Assembly: GCA_002914805.1 (NCBI GenBank)
Contig: JXTB01000137.1
Span: 443,534-507,533 of the forward strand
Source: Parasponia andersonii
Lineage: Eukaryota > Streptophyta > Magnoliopsida > Rosales > Cannabaceae
Direction of reading: 5' to 3'
DNA: 64,000 bases
Every line of letters begins with the position of its first letter. Within the stretch, counting starts at the first letter, position 1. Both the position numbers and the translations under genes were made by a program. This document shows, one piece after another, positions 11,192-24,030 of the stretch. The notes below the pieces were generated by a model that was not told where the DNA came from, did no database searches, and worked only from the letters and a program-made list of their open reading frames with translations.

Positions 11192-11723
11192 GAAAACTTA
11201 TCCCCTAAAAAAAAAAACAGGTCCCAAATCAGTTTAAAAGAGTGTAAGAGATTCTTAAAAGGATACCTATGACACCTTCAAAAGTTGGTTTAACCTACAA
11301 AGGCAAAGCCAAAAAGGATTTAACTTCCATTCGGGAATAGGAGATTGAAGAAATACTGAAGCTAATGAACATAATTATTATACATAATAATCAACAGATG
11401 GAACTATTTCTAAGGGACTCTAAACACACCAAGAATGATCTACCTCATTTGAATTTCAGCTCCAGTGGCGCCTTCCTCTAAATGGAGGACAAGGACAAGT
11501 TACATGAGGAAACGGCACAAACGGCTGATGAGTTCAGCCCGAATTATTTTGCAAGCACCCCAATAATGCCAGAAACATTTTGCAAGTTGAAGTACTGTCA
11601 ATGTTTATGTGACATAAAGAGGATCGATTGCCCTATGGAAAATAAAAATTTGAAGCAGTGCAGATGAACTCAAAATCTTCAAACTGATGGTCACCAAATT
11701 ACAAAGGAAACAATTTGGTTAAC
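11192..11723. other. Spacer downstream of ATPQ
   Basis: No gene recognised. A 61-codon open frame at 11482-11667 is Cys-rich but has no recognisable motif, and I do not call it a gene. Confidence 0.4.
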
Positions 11724-11729
11724 TTTATT
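11724..11729 (-). terminator. Poly(A) signal of ATPQ
   Basis: AATAAA on the minus strand, about 80 bases after the stop codon, the expected place for a near-upstream element. Confidence 0.5.
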
Positions 11730-11807
11730 ATTGAAGGTTGAGACAGACAGGACACCAAAATATTGTCAAAATATGAACGAACAAGTTCTGGAAAATGCAA
11801 ATTCTCC

Positions 11808-14800
11808 TCAGTAGCCCCAGTAGTCATTCCGGATTTCATCATCGAATTTCTTCCTCAGCTCAGGATGCTTCTCAAAGTATTCATCTGCAGTCATGGTGCT
11901 TATCTTTGCCTGTCAAGAAAATGGTAACCAGTTGTTAGAACTTAAAACTTCAATACACAACAAGAGAATAAGAACGGCTTCAGGAGTTGTCTTCTCCACC
12001 TTCAGTTCTTGAACTTCAGCAATCTCCTTCTCTAAACGCTCCGACTCCTTCAAAGATTTCTCCTCTGCTTCCTTCAATTCCACCAACTGTAGTCCACAAC
12101 ATATATTGCATATAAAATAATGAAATATAAAGCATATTCAGTAGTTGTTAGAAACAAGATAGGTGGGGAGAAGGATAAAAAGAAACAAAATATTAGCAGT
12201 CAATCCTCACCAATGCATCAAATTTGGGCTTGTATTGAGGAGTAACGGTATCTACATACTTTGGGATTTCAATGCCTGCAGTTAAAAAGAATCAAACAAT
12301 GAAAACTGAAAATTGAAAAGGTGACTTCAAAAGAAAGTCAGCATCAAGTGTGACAGATCAACAGAATCAGCTACGTAAAGTAAATTCTACACTCTGAATC
12401 GTGTTCGCAACTTCACTGGACACAATTCCAGCAAAAAACTTGATTGGACACAAGCTTCGTGGGATCTCCATAGAAAAAAAAAATGGGCTTTTCAGATACA
12501 TCTAGGGTCTCATTGAAAGGAAGAAATCCCTGATAAGTCGGGGAACATGATGCAGGGTATGGGGAGGGGACTAAAAATTGGTTAGCCTGGCAATACAAAA
12601 ACTAGAAAAGCAAAATGGTAACAGTTACAGATCCAGAAGTCTAACATATGGTGCATTGCATGTAACAACTTATACATGGGAAACAACATAAATAAATGAA
12701 TAACTTCACCACACTGACAACAAGAAAATAACACGTGATTACGATTGTTACCTGCATAAAACTAAATAAAAGCATTACTAAGATATAAAAAAAGAAGAAG
12801 TAAAAAAAAAAAGGAATAGACAAGAGTTGGGGTTTCATGGAGAAAGAGTTAACACAAGATTTAAGACACTATTAAGTTCTCTAGTTCCAGTCAGAAAACT
12901 CATCAGAATCTGACATCTAAAAATGTAAAAGTAAACATTACTAAGTATGTTCAAAATGTCTATGAAGCAGAGTATCCATTGAAACTTAAACCAACCAAAC
13001 CATGCTATACACTCAAAACTGCACTCCCCATTTATAATACAAAATCTTGCAAGGAGCTTAAATCATGCTATGACTTGATCATGGAAACACATCATGCATA
13101 GTTTAGAATATTAAAGGGACTGTCTTCAATTTTCACAAACTGAGGCCATATTGTAAAATTCAAGATGTAGCAGAAGCTGAAGAATACTTGATTCATGAGG
13201 TTCTCGATATATTTATAAAGTGGAAAAGTGCCACTCCAAAGAGATCATATGCTGTCACTTTACCGCTAATAACGCATGAAAAGAACACTTGTTCCAGAGG
13301 TAATTCCCGTAACTCAATAAATAATAGATAAGTACCACAGCAACTTGCCCCCTTTCAAAAGATAGTTTTTCTCTTATTCCAAATGAAATCTAAACAACCG
13401 AAGATGTATATCCAAATGTATTGGAAGAACCTATGCAAGACAACCACATTAATATCACCAGACTTCAAACCTAACTTAATAAGCCCAAAGCAGAATGCAA
13501 CCAAATAAAACAATGAAACTCTATATTCCAAGATAAAAGTAATCAAGATACGTACTGTCATAAGCCTCTTTGTAGATATCCACCAAGCGAGATCCAATTC
13601 CTTTCCTATAGTATTCCCAGTCAATAGGTTCAGGCTCCTGTAACATATACAAAAAAATTGAAAATAAAAACCAACTTTCAAGATTGAAAAAGCCGATATG
13701 GCAGAAAGCATAACACGGTAAGATTGGGTAATACATTTGATTTCTTTCATAGATCATAGATTCCATACAGTTAAACAGAAATAAAGTTTACAAAACCATA
13801 CAGTTGCATTTGGACTGCAATAAATTCTGGTGGCCGGTACAAAACACTTATCAACTTAATGAAAGTTGAAAAGCTGTATTACAAAACCCAGCATTGTTTG
13901 GTGGGGGAGAAAGTTTTGGAGAATATTGTCGAATAAGAAAAGTAGGAAACTAGCATGTTGTTTCCAGTAACTTTGTTCCTTTTGAAGAGAATAGGAAATA
14001 GAAACACAAGTTAACATGAACCCGACCAAATAATTTTATTTTTTTTCATGTTTTCGGTAGCAGGTTCATGTAAAAACACAGACCAAAAAGACCTCCGTAT
14101 TTATTTGAGCAATGGAGACTCAGTTCTTGTAATGATATAACTTTATGTTGGGATTGAAAATTACCTTAGCAGGTTTCTTCTTAGTCATTAGTCTTAACTG
14201 CGATATAATATGACAAAAGATCCAACTTTCCGAAGACACTGTATTGACAATTCTAGGACAGCATGTCTATACATGTATCTATAGACAAATGTTCTTTTGA
14301 CACTCAGCAGCAAGCAGCAAATTTTTAAGGTAAGATCTTTTACAGTGGGATTGAGTTGATAAGTGCTTCTATTAGTTGACATACCCTACTAGGTGAAAAT
14401 CATGGTGTAATGTTGAAGCAAAAAAAATTGTCTATTAACCATTTTCTATATTCAAATTATAAACCAAACAGAAATTATTGAAACAATACAACGTTGCTGA
14501 AACTATAATCAAAATCACCATTCAATTCAACCGGCCATATTTTTTTTAATAAGAAAACTTGCAAAAGCCCAAAAAGCCTATGAAACAATTGAAAAAAAAA
14601 ACAATTCTCGAATTAGAATCGGAAGAAAACCCTAGAAAAAATAAAACGAAAACCTAGCTAGAATGATAAAGATCTAAAATATATAAAGCAGAGAGAGAGA
14701 GAGAGAGAGACCTGGCTGAACTTAGTTTGAAGAGTGGTGTTGACCTCATCGAAGGCACGTCGGAGAGTGGTGAACTCTTTGCGAGCCTCATCGGAGACGA

Positions 14801-14882
14801 GAAGCTTGGCCATGCCGTCCCAGTCAATGTTCCTGGATGCCTTGAAGGCAACATCAACAATTTTCTTGCTGGTTCCGCTCAT
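11808..14882 (-). CDS. ATPQ: Mitochondrial ATP synthase subunit d
   Basis: Subunit d belongs to the peripheral stalk of mitochondrial FoF1 ATP synthase, holding the catalytic head against the membrane part. Five exons, all read on the minus strand: 14882-14712, 13637-13556, 12275-12211, 12086-12000 and 11909-11808. They join to 168 codons plus stop, the length I recall for the Arabidopsis protein. The N-terminus is MSGTSKKIVDVAFKASRNID, exon 2 starts EPEPIDWEYYRKGIG, exon 3 IEIPKYVDTVTPQYKPKFDAL, exon 4 is a Glu/Lys-rich helix (LVELKEAEEKSLKE), and the end is FDDEIRNDYWGY. All introns have GT/AG ends. The first donor is unusual: CAG|GTCTCTCT, straight into a microsatellite. There is no classical long presequence, as is normal for this family. 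No truncation or frameshift seen. Confidence 0.95.
14690..14710 (-). repeat. (GA)n/(CT)n microsatellite at the first ATPQ donor
   Basis: About ten GA units on the plus strand. In the transcript this is a CU-tract starting at the second base pair of intron 1, right after the donor GT. It is likely polymorphic in length. Confidence 0.85.
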
Positions 14883-15269
14883 TTCTTCGAACGCTTTCTC
14901 TCAATTCAAGCGGAATCTGACCTTTTGTTATTGCTGGTCTTCTCTTGCAGCTTTGGTGGCTGAGGCTGATTCTGATGATGCTTTTGTTTTGTTTTTGCCT
15001 TTCTTTTCTTTGCTGCGCTTGCCCTCTTCTCTGCTCCGTCCTTTATCTTCACATTCGGCCCAACAAAAAATAGGAATTCTTCCAAAATTTTAGGCCCAAA
15101 TTCTTTAAAAAAAAAAAACAAAAGAAAATAAATAAAGGAAATTATGACCAATAGCACTTTATAGATTTAAATTTTTTATTTTTTTTTTAAATTATGGCAT
15201 TTTTTTATGATGAATTTTCAAATATGCCCCTCTCTATTATTCTAGCTGATTATTTTCCTTGACCGTTAA
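14883..15269. other. ATPQ leader and promoter region
   Basis: The first 200 bases upstream of the ATPQ start are relatively GC-rich and purine-rich on the transcribed strand, as expected for a 5' leader. An 83-codon minus-strand frame at 15157-14906 ends 23 bases before the ATPQ start; its lysine-rich composition reflects the purine-rich leader and I do not call it a gene. Beyond about 15100 the DNA is AT-rich. I see no clear TATA box. Confidence 0.4.
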
Positions 15270-15560
15270 TTATCAACTAGTTTATAATTATCAAACTGAT
15301 TGAGAATTACACATATCTATTAGTGGACTATTTTCTCTTTAGACTAGTTTGTAATTATAAACTGATTGAGAATTATACTTATTTACTAGTTGATTATTTT
15401 TTCCTTAGACTAGTTGATTATCAACTAGTTTATAATTATACACTAATTGAGAATTACACTTACTACTAATTGATTGTTTTCCTTCCACATATGATTGAAA
15501 CTAATTGACTATTTTCTTTACTCTTAGAAATGAAACTAGTTGATTATTTTCATTATTACT
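15270..15560 (+). repeat. Degenerate tandem repeat, unit about 68 bp
   Basis: Blocks of the type ACTAGTTTATAATTATAAAC, TGATTGAGAATTACACTTAT and ACTAGTTGATTATTTTCCTT recur in order three to four times, with the last copies shorter and more diverged. There is no coding content. Confidence 0.7.
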
Positions 15561-15835
15561 TTGCATGAGTTTTAGGGTTAAAAAAACAAAGTAAATAAGA
15601 ACTCAACTTGTATTTGGGCATAAGAACGTCAATCTTAACTAAAGTACTAAGAGACACGCATATTTATTTTATTGATTTTTTTGTTTTCATTATTTGTTAG
15701 CATTATAATTGTTGAGCAATAGATGGATAATCTAGTCCGATTCTAATCTTGTTGAGATGCTTTTAGATGATTTTTAGATTCTTTCTTTGAATTTGTGTTG
15801 GTAAAAGAAAAACAATGCTTGTCATGAGCCAATGG
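15561..15835. other. Spacer
   Basis: AT-rich, no gene or repeat structure recognised between the tandem repeat and the LINE tail. Confidence 0.4.
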
Positions 15836-18187
15836 GTACTATTTTTTTTTTTTGGCGAACCTCGACAGAACGAAAAAAAAATTGTTAAAAGAGAAAGAAA
15901 GAGAAAAGATATCTATTCAAAAGGGGACATAAACCTAACATCTGGAGATATATTAATCGAAAAAGAAATAAAATTAGCGATATTGATAACTAAGCCTCAC
16001 AATACAATCTTCGTAAATAAAAAATGGAACAGACTACTACTAAGTAGGATAAATAAAAAAAAGAGTATGCGAAGCCAACGAATCAGCTACACGATCATCC
16101 TCACGATAGATATGAGTAACTCTAAAATCCTTATTAGAGATATACTCTAAGACCCTATACCAAACTGGTCTCCAATAGAAAGGAACTTTAAGAGAATGTG
16201 CCAGTAGAAGAGAAATCACTCTCTAACCAGAGACACTTCTAACTGTATTTCTATGCAAATTCAATCGCATGAATCATTACTACTAATTCTATCTCAAAAA
16301 CGTATCTAACTTCTAAAGGAATAGAGAACATCCACAAACAAACCCTTTATAAGTCTGAGATACCCCTGAACACTCAGAAGAACTTGGTGTTATATAAGCA
16401 GAACCGTCATTATTGACCTTGACCTAGGACAAAAGAAGAAGTCTCCATATAACTTCAATAATATGAACACCTTTTGAAGTATACCTTTGACTCAAAGCTC
16501 TCGCAAAATCAAAAGTTCTGTCATAGAGTTAAACATAGAGCCTGAAACTAAAGACTCAACCTCTCTAATAAAATGCTATAAAAGAACAAAAATTAAAGAT
16601 ATAGATGGCTTTTTATCTTCAAAAATAGACAAATTCTGAAGATGCCATATAATCCAAATATAGAGACCAAACCAGTCTTCCAGAAAGCTTGAAATTGTGG
16701 GTTAAATAAATAAAGTTGAGGTCTATCTTAAAGATTTCCCATAGAACCCTCCAGAAAGACTGAAATGCGAAATTAAGAGGAGAAGGCTGACTAAAGCTAT
16801 ATGGTAAAAGAATAATAAAGGAATAAATACGATGGATTTTCAACTGAGGAACGCAAAAAAATAATAGCAAGATAGAAGTTAATAGTCTCTCCTCATCAAA
16901 AAAGAAGCAGTAGAAAGTTGATTATAAAGAACTCACTAAAGTAAAACCAACCTCAAAGGAGGAATGTAGAACGACCAAATCTGTTTTACCCAATAACAAA
17001 CAACTGGAGAATTAGAAAGAGAAACAAAATCATCGGAGTAAGTAACTGTATCATCCAAAGAACTCATCCAATACAAAGCGTCTGAGCCATCTAAAATAAC
17101 TATTGACTCTATAATATCTGCAATTTCTAGAAAACGATCTATAAAAACTAAAGGAAAATACTAGCCCCGAGTCCATTAAACCATCCCTAACTAAACTCTC
17201 CAATAGAGGGTCGAGAAATGTAGAAGAAGAAATCGAGTCAATCAGTGGTGAACCAGTCAATTATCAATCCAGAATTTAACTTGGAATGCTTACCAGCCAA
17301 CCAATAGGATTCTTCACGAAGATCTTTACACAAAGGATGGAGCCCAAGCCAAATAGATGATTTAATATGATATATGAAATCCCTATTGGTTCTAAAAAAG
17401 CATGCTCAAAGATAAGTAAATAAATCAGAATCAACAGTTATTACTATCTAAGTATTTAAGAAGGACCTTGCTGAGCAAAGATAAGTCTCGAAGACCTAAA
17501 CTACTCTCCCTTTAGGCTGACAACATTTCTTCCACAAGACTTGGACTAGCTCCTTTTGAAGAATAGAATCCAACCAAATAAAATTTCGAATTACCTTTGT
17601 CATTTTACTTAACAAAGAACTTAGCCATCTGTAAATCTGAAAAGAATGAAGAAGTGAGTCATAGATCACAAAACTAATCAAAACAACTTTGCCAACCATA
17701 GAAAGAGACAATTTCATCCAACAATGAAATTGAGTCAGTAAACTATTCATCTAAGGAATCAACCACTGCTGACTAAGAACTCCCATAAATAAAAAACCCC
17801 CAAGTAGTGTAATAACTCTCCACCTCGCTTTATACTACAAATAGAAAGGAAATTCTTAACTTCGAATGGGGAAATACCCTTATTAAAATAGATATTAGAC
17901 TAAAGAGACCCATATAGCTCAAATATCGATTGAATAGCTCTCAAGTTCTTAGATGAAGCTCGATAGAAAATAAGGACAATATCCGCATACAAAAAGTGGG
18001 TCAAAGCACTCTTACTATGAGATGGAGAGATAGAATCAATAGCTCCCATATTAAAAAAATGAGTCATATAACTACTCAAAAAGTCCTCCGCTCGACCAAA
18101 AAAAAAATAGAGAGAGAAGATCACCTTGTCTAACCCCATGAGAGCAAGAGAAAGAACCATGAGGGGCTCAAATTCGATAGTACTATT
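15836..18187 (-). mobile_element. 5'-truncated L1-type LINE with RNase H
   Basis: On the minus strand the pieces come in the order of a plant LINE second open frame. Reverse transcriptase is first: SHGVRQGDLLS near 18130, HFLYADIVLIFYRASSKNL near 17990, where the YADD box reads YADI, and SMVGKVVLISFVI near 17700. A zf-RVT-like segment lies near 16870-16620. RNase H follows: KVNNDGSAYITPSSSECSGV near 16410, then VPFYWRPVWYRVLEYISNKD and HIYREDDRVADSLASH near 16100. It ends in a poly(A) tail (T-run at 15844-15853). GTACTATT occurs at both ends (15836 and 18180), a likely target duplication. Endonuclease and the first open frame are missing, so this is a dead-on-arrival copy, and later stops and frameshifts accumulated. 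Confidence 0.88.
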
Positions 18188-19290
18188 ATTTTATGCTGGA
18201 ATCCAAAATTCGATTAACACATGCCACATAAATATTAATGGATAAAATTATCTAATTGGCACAAATTTTTTTTTCCTATCAAAATTCAAATACGCTTAAT
18301 TATTAGTCCTATTCTTCTACATTTGAGAAAAGCAAAATAAATAAAATAAAATAAAGAGTAGAGATCTTTTTGTTTATTCATTTTATTTGTTTAGGATATA
18401 GTATTTCTTGCTTAGCTATAAAAGAAGAAGACTAGACAAGATCTTTTACAATAATCCACAAAGTACTACTTAAGGCAAAATAAATATTCATTACATCATG
18501 TAAAATTATATTCTCACCCTACATAGAGTTAATTGGAAAATATTTTATATTTCTCTTAGCTTTATTAGAAACGGCTTAAATGTCATCAATACTCCAATCA
18601 CCTCAATCATAATTATGACAAAAAAAACCATTTGCATACCTGTGTTAAATGAATTATATATAGCTCAAGTAAAAACTTGCATGATTGTATTCTCATGAGT
18701 ATTTAAGTCAACAGCTAAATCTAAATATAAGATTAGTGTGATAAAATTATATTAATAATTTAAAACAAAAGTACATATTAACAAGTAATAATATATCATA
18801 ACTTAATATGTCATAACTTTGTGAGAGATTTTCTATTGCTCACACTCCATATTTAAGAAATATTAAAATTTTAGAAATATTTATGTGTAGTTTAATTGAT
18901 ATAATAAATATCTATATTGAGAAGATAAATTACGATATTATTATTTATGTTTCTAGTATATTGTAGGGATTCATTTCAATCCAAACCATAAAGTTTGGTG
19001 AATTTGCTTAAGGTTGTAACACTAAGTCTATTCCTATCGACTCATAAGACGTATAAAAATAGAATTATACCAAATATTTCACTTAGAAAGATATTTTGAT
19101 TACAATGAGATTTTTCGCATGTCAAGAAGGAATCTTTGAGATCGTTATAATAGTGGTAGGCTATTATGAATAAGAACTACCTTAGATAGATATAAAAATA
19201 GATTTTTTATCTAGAAGTTCGGAAAAATAAAGTTGTATGGACCAATATGAGAGATTCTCAAGTAACAAAGACTAAGTCATATTTAAACTT
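18188..19290. other. AT-rich spacer, perhaps upstream copia debris
   Basis: No gene recognised. Given the copia relic that follows, some of the right half may be further decayed pol, but I could not read convincing motifs. Confidence 0.35.
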
Positions 19291-20000
19291 AAGAGATAAA
19301 GATATGGTTTTAAACTAATTTTATGAAATAATATCTTAAGTTTTATGATATTGTTGTTTCCCTCGAATCTAATGAAAACATTGTTTATTAATGTATATTT
19401 CCAAAGATCAGCGATAGCAAGTTTATAATTTTTTTTGTATATTGATGATATTTTTCTTGCTATTGATAATATTATTTTGCTACCTGAAACCTAGAAATTT
19501 CTCTCTAAGAACTTTGAAATGAAAGATACGGAAGAGATATCTTATGTGATAGCAATTAAAATATTCTATTTTAATCACAATAATTATTAGGATTTTCTCA
19601 TGAAGTATCATAAATACAATGTCTTAGAGAGATCATGTGGTTCGCTTTGATGCCATACATTTATTATAGTTGCATAACTTTATTTCAAGACTTGGGGATT
19701 TGTTAAAGTATTGCCTAGCTAATGGAAAATTTATCATAATAATGCTGCAACAATCTTCTCTTCAAAGGAAAATTGGAATTATAAGGGTACTAAATATATA
19801 AAATTTAAGTATCATATTGTTAAATAAGAAGTTCAGAATTCAAGAATGCCAATTGAATATATTACTACAAATCTAATGAAAGAACTACTATCCAAAATAT
19901 TATTGAACATGCATAGAGAATAAGTATTATTGGATGTTAGCATTATGTTTTATTATGATTTTATGAAATTTATGGATTTGAAATTTGATCTAAATTATAT
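19290..20000 (+). pseudogene. Copia reverse transcriptase/RNase H relic 1
   Basis: In broken frames I read YDIVVSLESNENIVY, ISDSKFIIFFVYIDDIFLAI (the YVDD box as YIDD), KFLSKNFEMKDTEEISYVIA, then after a gap NNAATIFSSKENWNYKGTKY and IKFKYHIVK...EYITTNLM near 19740-19880. These correspond to copia reverse transcriptase palm and RNase H. The distance between YIDD and the RNase H part is far shorter than normal, so several hundred bases of pol were lost. Stops are frequent. No flanking LTRs were recognised with confidence. Confidence 0.78.
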
Positions 20001-21229
20001 GTTTATGAAATTTCTTGTTTTGTTGCTGCGTATATGATTAAAATAAATGAATGATAACATGAATATTTTTTGACAAAGACATTATTATTGGACCATTGTT
20101 AATATATATCTAATTATCATTTAATTAATATAATAAATGCAAAATTCCTATTAGTCAAATTATGAGAACAATAAGTTTTCTGATAATTATATGCCTTAAT
20201 AGAAAGTGTATAAACGATGCTTTTGGGAAATCGATCCTTTCTCTGCCTATAAAAATGTATTGAGTCCGTCAATTTAAGACATGCAAATTAAAAGACTAAA
20301 AGAGAGAGACATAACTTCTAAATCAATAATTATTTTACTAATTAGTTGCTTTGGTCTAATCAAGATTTCATCATAGAATAAGGTACGTTCTTGATCTATA
20401 TTAATGTTATTATGAAAATTATAAAGTTTAAGATCTTTGTTTGATATTTATGTAAATTAGGGTTTATTGCATCTTAAAAAAATTCTAATATAAAAAGATG
20501 ATTCTACATATACTATGTATGCAAGTTGAAAGCATGTGACAAAAATAGAGGGAGAAAATAAAAACTTTAATACCAATAATAATAGTACACTACGACTTTA
20601 GAACTATTCTATTTAAATACGAAAACTAGTTACAATAAATAATATTAATCATAATGCATATTTAACTAAAAAAACCAGTATAGTGAGATATAAATTTATA
20701 TAATACAATAAATTATTCTATTACTTTATCTTTTACAATTAAAAAAATCCAATTCTTGTCAAACAAAAAGGAATCAATTCTAATATAGACATCCTCGACA
20801 TTAATTTAGCTTTATATTAGCTTGTTGACCCAAACTTTTGTTACTTTTCTTACTTATCTGTGTATTTCTAACTAAGTTTGTTAAATATACTTAGAATGCA
20901 TTATAATAGCTTTTTAACTAACAAACTCATCACTATATTTTATACAAGTTTTTGAACTTTGTTCTTATTGTTTCTCTCATATCATAGTATTAGTGCAAAT
21001 ATTTTTTTCCTCAACTTAAAGCCTTTATCTATCTTTTTAATCTATTTCATTATTATCCCTTAGTCTATCTACTTTTATAGTTGCTGAGTCTAGATTACTT
21101 GATAAGTCATCCTCTCAACTCTGATATTTAAAATCTCAATTCTGATCTACGCAATTCTTGTTCACATACTAATATATTCATTGAGCTTTCCTTGTGGCCT
21201 CTTTTATCACAAATATCTTAATCTCTATG
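20001..21229. other. Spacer between two copia relics
   Basis: AT-rich. It probably includes the 3' LTR of relic 1 and upstream pol of relic 2, but neither can be delimited. No host gene seen. Confidence 0.35.
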
Positions 21230-24030
21230 TTATCCTATTCAATTTATTATCCCATGACTAGTAAAAGAAAATATGGTTTTCTAAACTCTCAGGTTTTCAA
21301 AGTTGGCAAACTAATTTATGAATTACACTATAACCATCCACTGTTACTGAAGCTTTGATAGTGTTCATTGGAAACAAACTAAAATTGATAAGTTTAAAGC
21401 CTTAATGAAGAACTAGACATAGATTTCTGTGCCTCCTATTTCTTACATAAATATAGTGGGCAATAAGTGAGTATTTAAAATTAAATATAAAGTTATCAGA
21501 GTTTAGATAAATACAAAGCCAAGCTTATAGCTGAAAAGTTTTAATAGATTGTAGGGTAGGATTTCACTTAAACTTTCAGCCTCTATAACAACATTAGTGT
21601 ATATGGCAGTAGTGATATATTAATGAGATATTAAGCATACTGATATTAATAATGTCTTCCTTATTAGAGAGCTGAATGAAACAATCTAAATAGCAAAAGT
21701 TTCAGGAATTGAAGACCTTACCAGGCCTATTTATGTGTGAAAATTACATAAGGCTCTTTTTAGCCTTAAGTAAGCTTCATGAACTCTCAGTACCTTCAAT
21801 ATTGATAAGGCTAGAAATTATCTTTATTGTCAATAAACTCCTCAGGTTTTGCAAGCTCTTACAATAAATCACAGGATTATATGCCAAAATTCTACTTAGG
21901 TATCTAAAAGATACTAGCAATTTGGGTCTTTATATATGGTTTGCTATGAGGTTCAATTTATAGTACTTGTCTAATATTGATTGAGCCAACAATCTTGATG
22001 ATCCATTTTCTTCTAGTGGTTAATGTGTCTTCCTAAAAGGAAATAAATTTGATTTGGAGTTTAAGAAAAGTAAAGGTAGCAGCTTGTAGAAAAAATTTGA
22101 ATGTACAAACTTAGCTTCTATAGCAATAGAATTTACTTGACTTCAGTCTTTTCAAGTAGAATTGAATATCAAACTTACTATGGTATAATAATTTTAGAGC
22201 GCACAATATCAAACCAAGAACATAAAGATTAATGCTCATTTTTTCAAGAAAATGTTATTAACAAGGAACTTGAAGTTGCTAGTGTTAGCTAGAATAAAAT
22301 TTCTGAAAATATTTTCATAAAATCATTTTTAAGAACACCATAATTTTGTAAAATCAAGAAACTCAGCGAAATTAGTCGTTTAAAATTTTTTCTTTTACAA
22401 AACGTTTCGGATCGTGATCTAACATAAATTAACTCTTGATCTAGACAAGAACAATATCCGGAATCGCTCCACAATCTTCTCGTCTTCCGGTCTATTCTCG
22501 AAAGTCGTTTGATTGATCCGGTGAGTAGTCACCTTCTTGATTTCCAACAAATAGATCCACAGACGAACAAGAAGACAATCTTCTCCAAATGATTTCTCCG
22601 GGTTGACCAAAAACACCAAGGATGGAATCCTTAGGGTTGGCCGATTTTCTGCTCTCCTTCTCTCTCTATTATGCGTGTGACACTCTCTTCTCAAAGGGAT
22701 ATTTCATGTATAGTATTCTATTTTGTAGTTAGAGAACTTTTCTCCTAACTATAGAGAGATTAGTAAACCCTAATAGACTTATTGGGTATGTTGGACCCAA
22801 CTGATCATCAAATAACTATTGGGCTTTAATTTGAGTTAGATAGAGGACCAGATGGATCCATAAAGCCTAAGCTCTAATAGATCATATAACCACTATCATA
22901 ATTAACTCTTAATTATGATTGAGCTTTGTCCATTAATATTAGTGCACACCACTATAGGCCCAATATTGAACTTTTGTACTAAACGTCATTTATTTTCTGT
23001 GAAGCTTATTAACAAGTAATTAGCTTGATTCATTTAGCATATACTATACCTATAGATATACTCCCAATACAATGTCGTACTAGTAAGGTAAAATTACCGT
23101 ATTACCCATCTAGTATATATTTACTTTTGAGTTGCCATTTTTCATCTAATGGATAATAGTTGACTACGGTGTTTGTATCTGTTAATACTAACACAGTCAA
23201 ATTCGCATAGTGAATACCGGGACCCTGGTTTATATTATTCAAGTACTTGAAAAAACTCAAAGTGACATCATATGCATGGTGTCCATCATGAAAAACGTTC
23301 TACATATTTCATATACCTTATCTTCTAAGATACCAGAGTTCGAATCATAAATCGGAACTAGTCCTTCAGTAATTTAAAAAGACAAAACGCACAAAAATAA
23401 GTTGATTAATCACTAAAATTAGGTCTTCTACAATAGTGTTAGATTAGTAAAATTAGAAAATTGAGTTATAGCACTTAATCTCAAATTCTAATTCACTAGG
23501 TCTTGTTTGATGCTGTTATAACTTTCTTATAACACACTAGTATTTCTATCCGAAGACTCACTTCGATAATTAGAGATTTTATTAATTAAATAGACAACAC
23601 TACACTCTATGACATAGTAAAGTATTTCATTTTTAATATGCAAAATGCGAACAATTTAATTTAGACATAATGAATTAAAGAATATAATGTCTCCCATATA
23701 TAAACTTATCATACGAATAATTCTTTATTACTCATTTCTTGTCTTGGAATCTTTTTAGATATTTGTATAAGATAAACATACACATAACATGTATATCAAT
23801 GGGACATAAATGAAATAGAAATTCATAACATGGAATTTAGTAATAACAAAATAGACAAATAAATAATCCAATAAATATTGTTTATATGTCTAAATAATAA
23901 ACTACTTTATAGGACATTATTCCAACAGAAGTTATATATGTTTCGACCAAACAATAAAAGGTTTATATCTTCACTAGAGCTCTATCTGTTTCTATACTCT
24001 TTCCTTTAAAGACAAGCTTTTTTTAGGTAT
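21230..24030 (+). pseudogene. Copia pol relic 2, split by a solo LTR
   Basis: Broken frames give, in order: HPMTTRSKRKYG-like start near 21250, WKQTKIDKFKAL near 21370, SLDKYKAKLIAEKF near 21500, LTRPIYVCKLHKALF-like near 21720, KILLRYLKDTSNLGLYIWFA near 21900, NNLDDPFSSSG.CVFLKGNK near 21990, ASIAIEFTLQSFQVELNIKL-like near 22130 and NKELEV near 22265. This is reverse transcriptase to RNase H of a copia element. Coding sense resumes after the inserted LTR at 23928 with YVSTKQ and FTRALSVSILFPL, the normal end of RNase H. Many stops; long dead. Confidence 0.82.
22277..23927 (-). mobile_element. Solo LTR, about 1.65 kb, inside copia relic 2
   Basis: On the minus strand it starts TGTTGGAATAATGTCCTATA and ends CTAACACTAGCA, so it has TG...CA ends. 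It is flanked by a perfect 5-bp duplication GAAGT (22272-22276 and 23928-23932). The host RNase H frame reads across the empty site. The start resembles the long LTRs of Angela/Tork-type copia elements. No internal region is present, so this is most simply a solo LTR left by recombination between two LTRs. Confidence 0.85.

Noticed and set aside
11482-11667. 61-codon Cys-rich frame between the SINE and ATPQ
   Set aside because: No signal peptide, no known cysteine spacing, and it is short enough to occur by chance.
14906-15157. 83-codon minus-strand open frame ending 23 bases before the ATPQ start
   Set aside because: It starts in AT-rich DNA outside any likely transcript, and its lysine-rich end reflects the purine-rich leader. 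There is no family resemblance.
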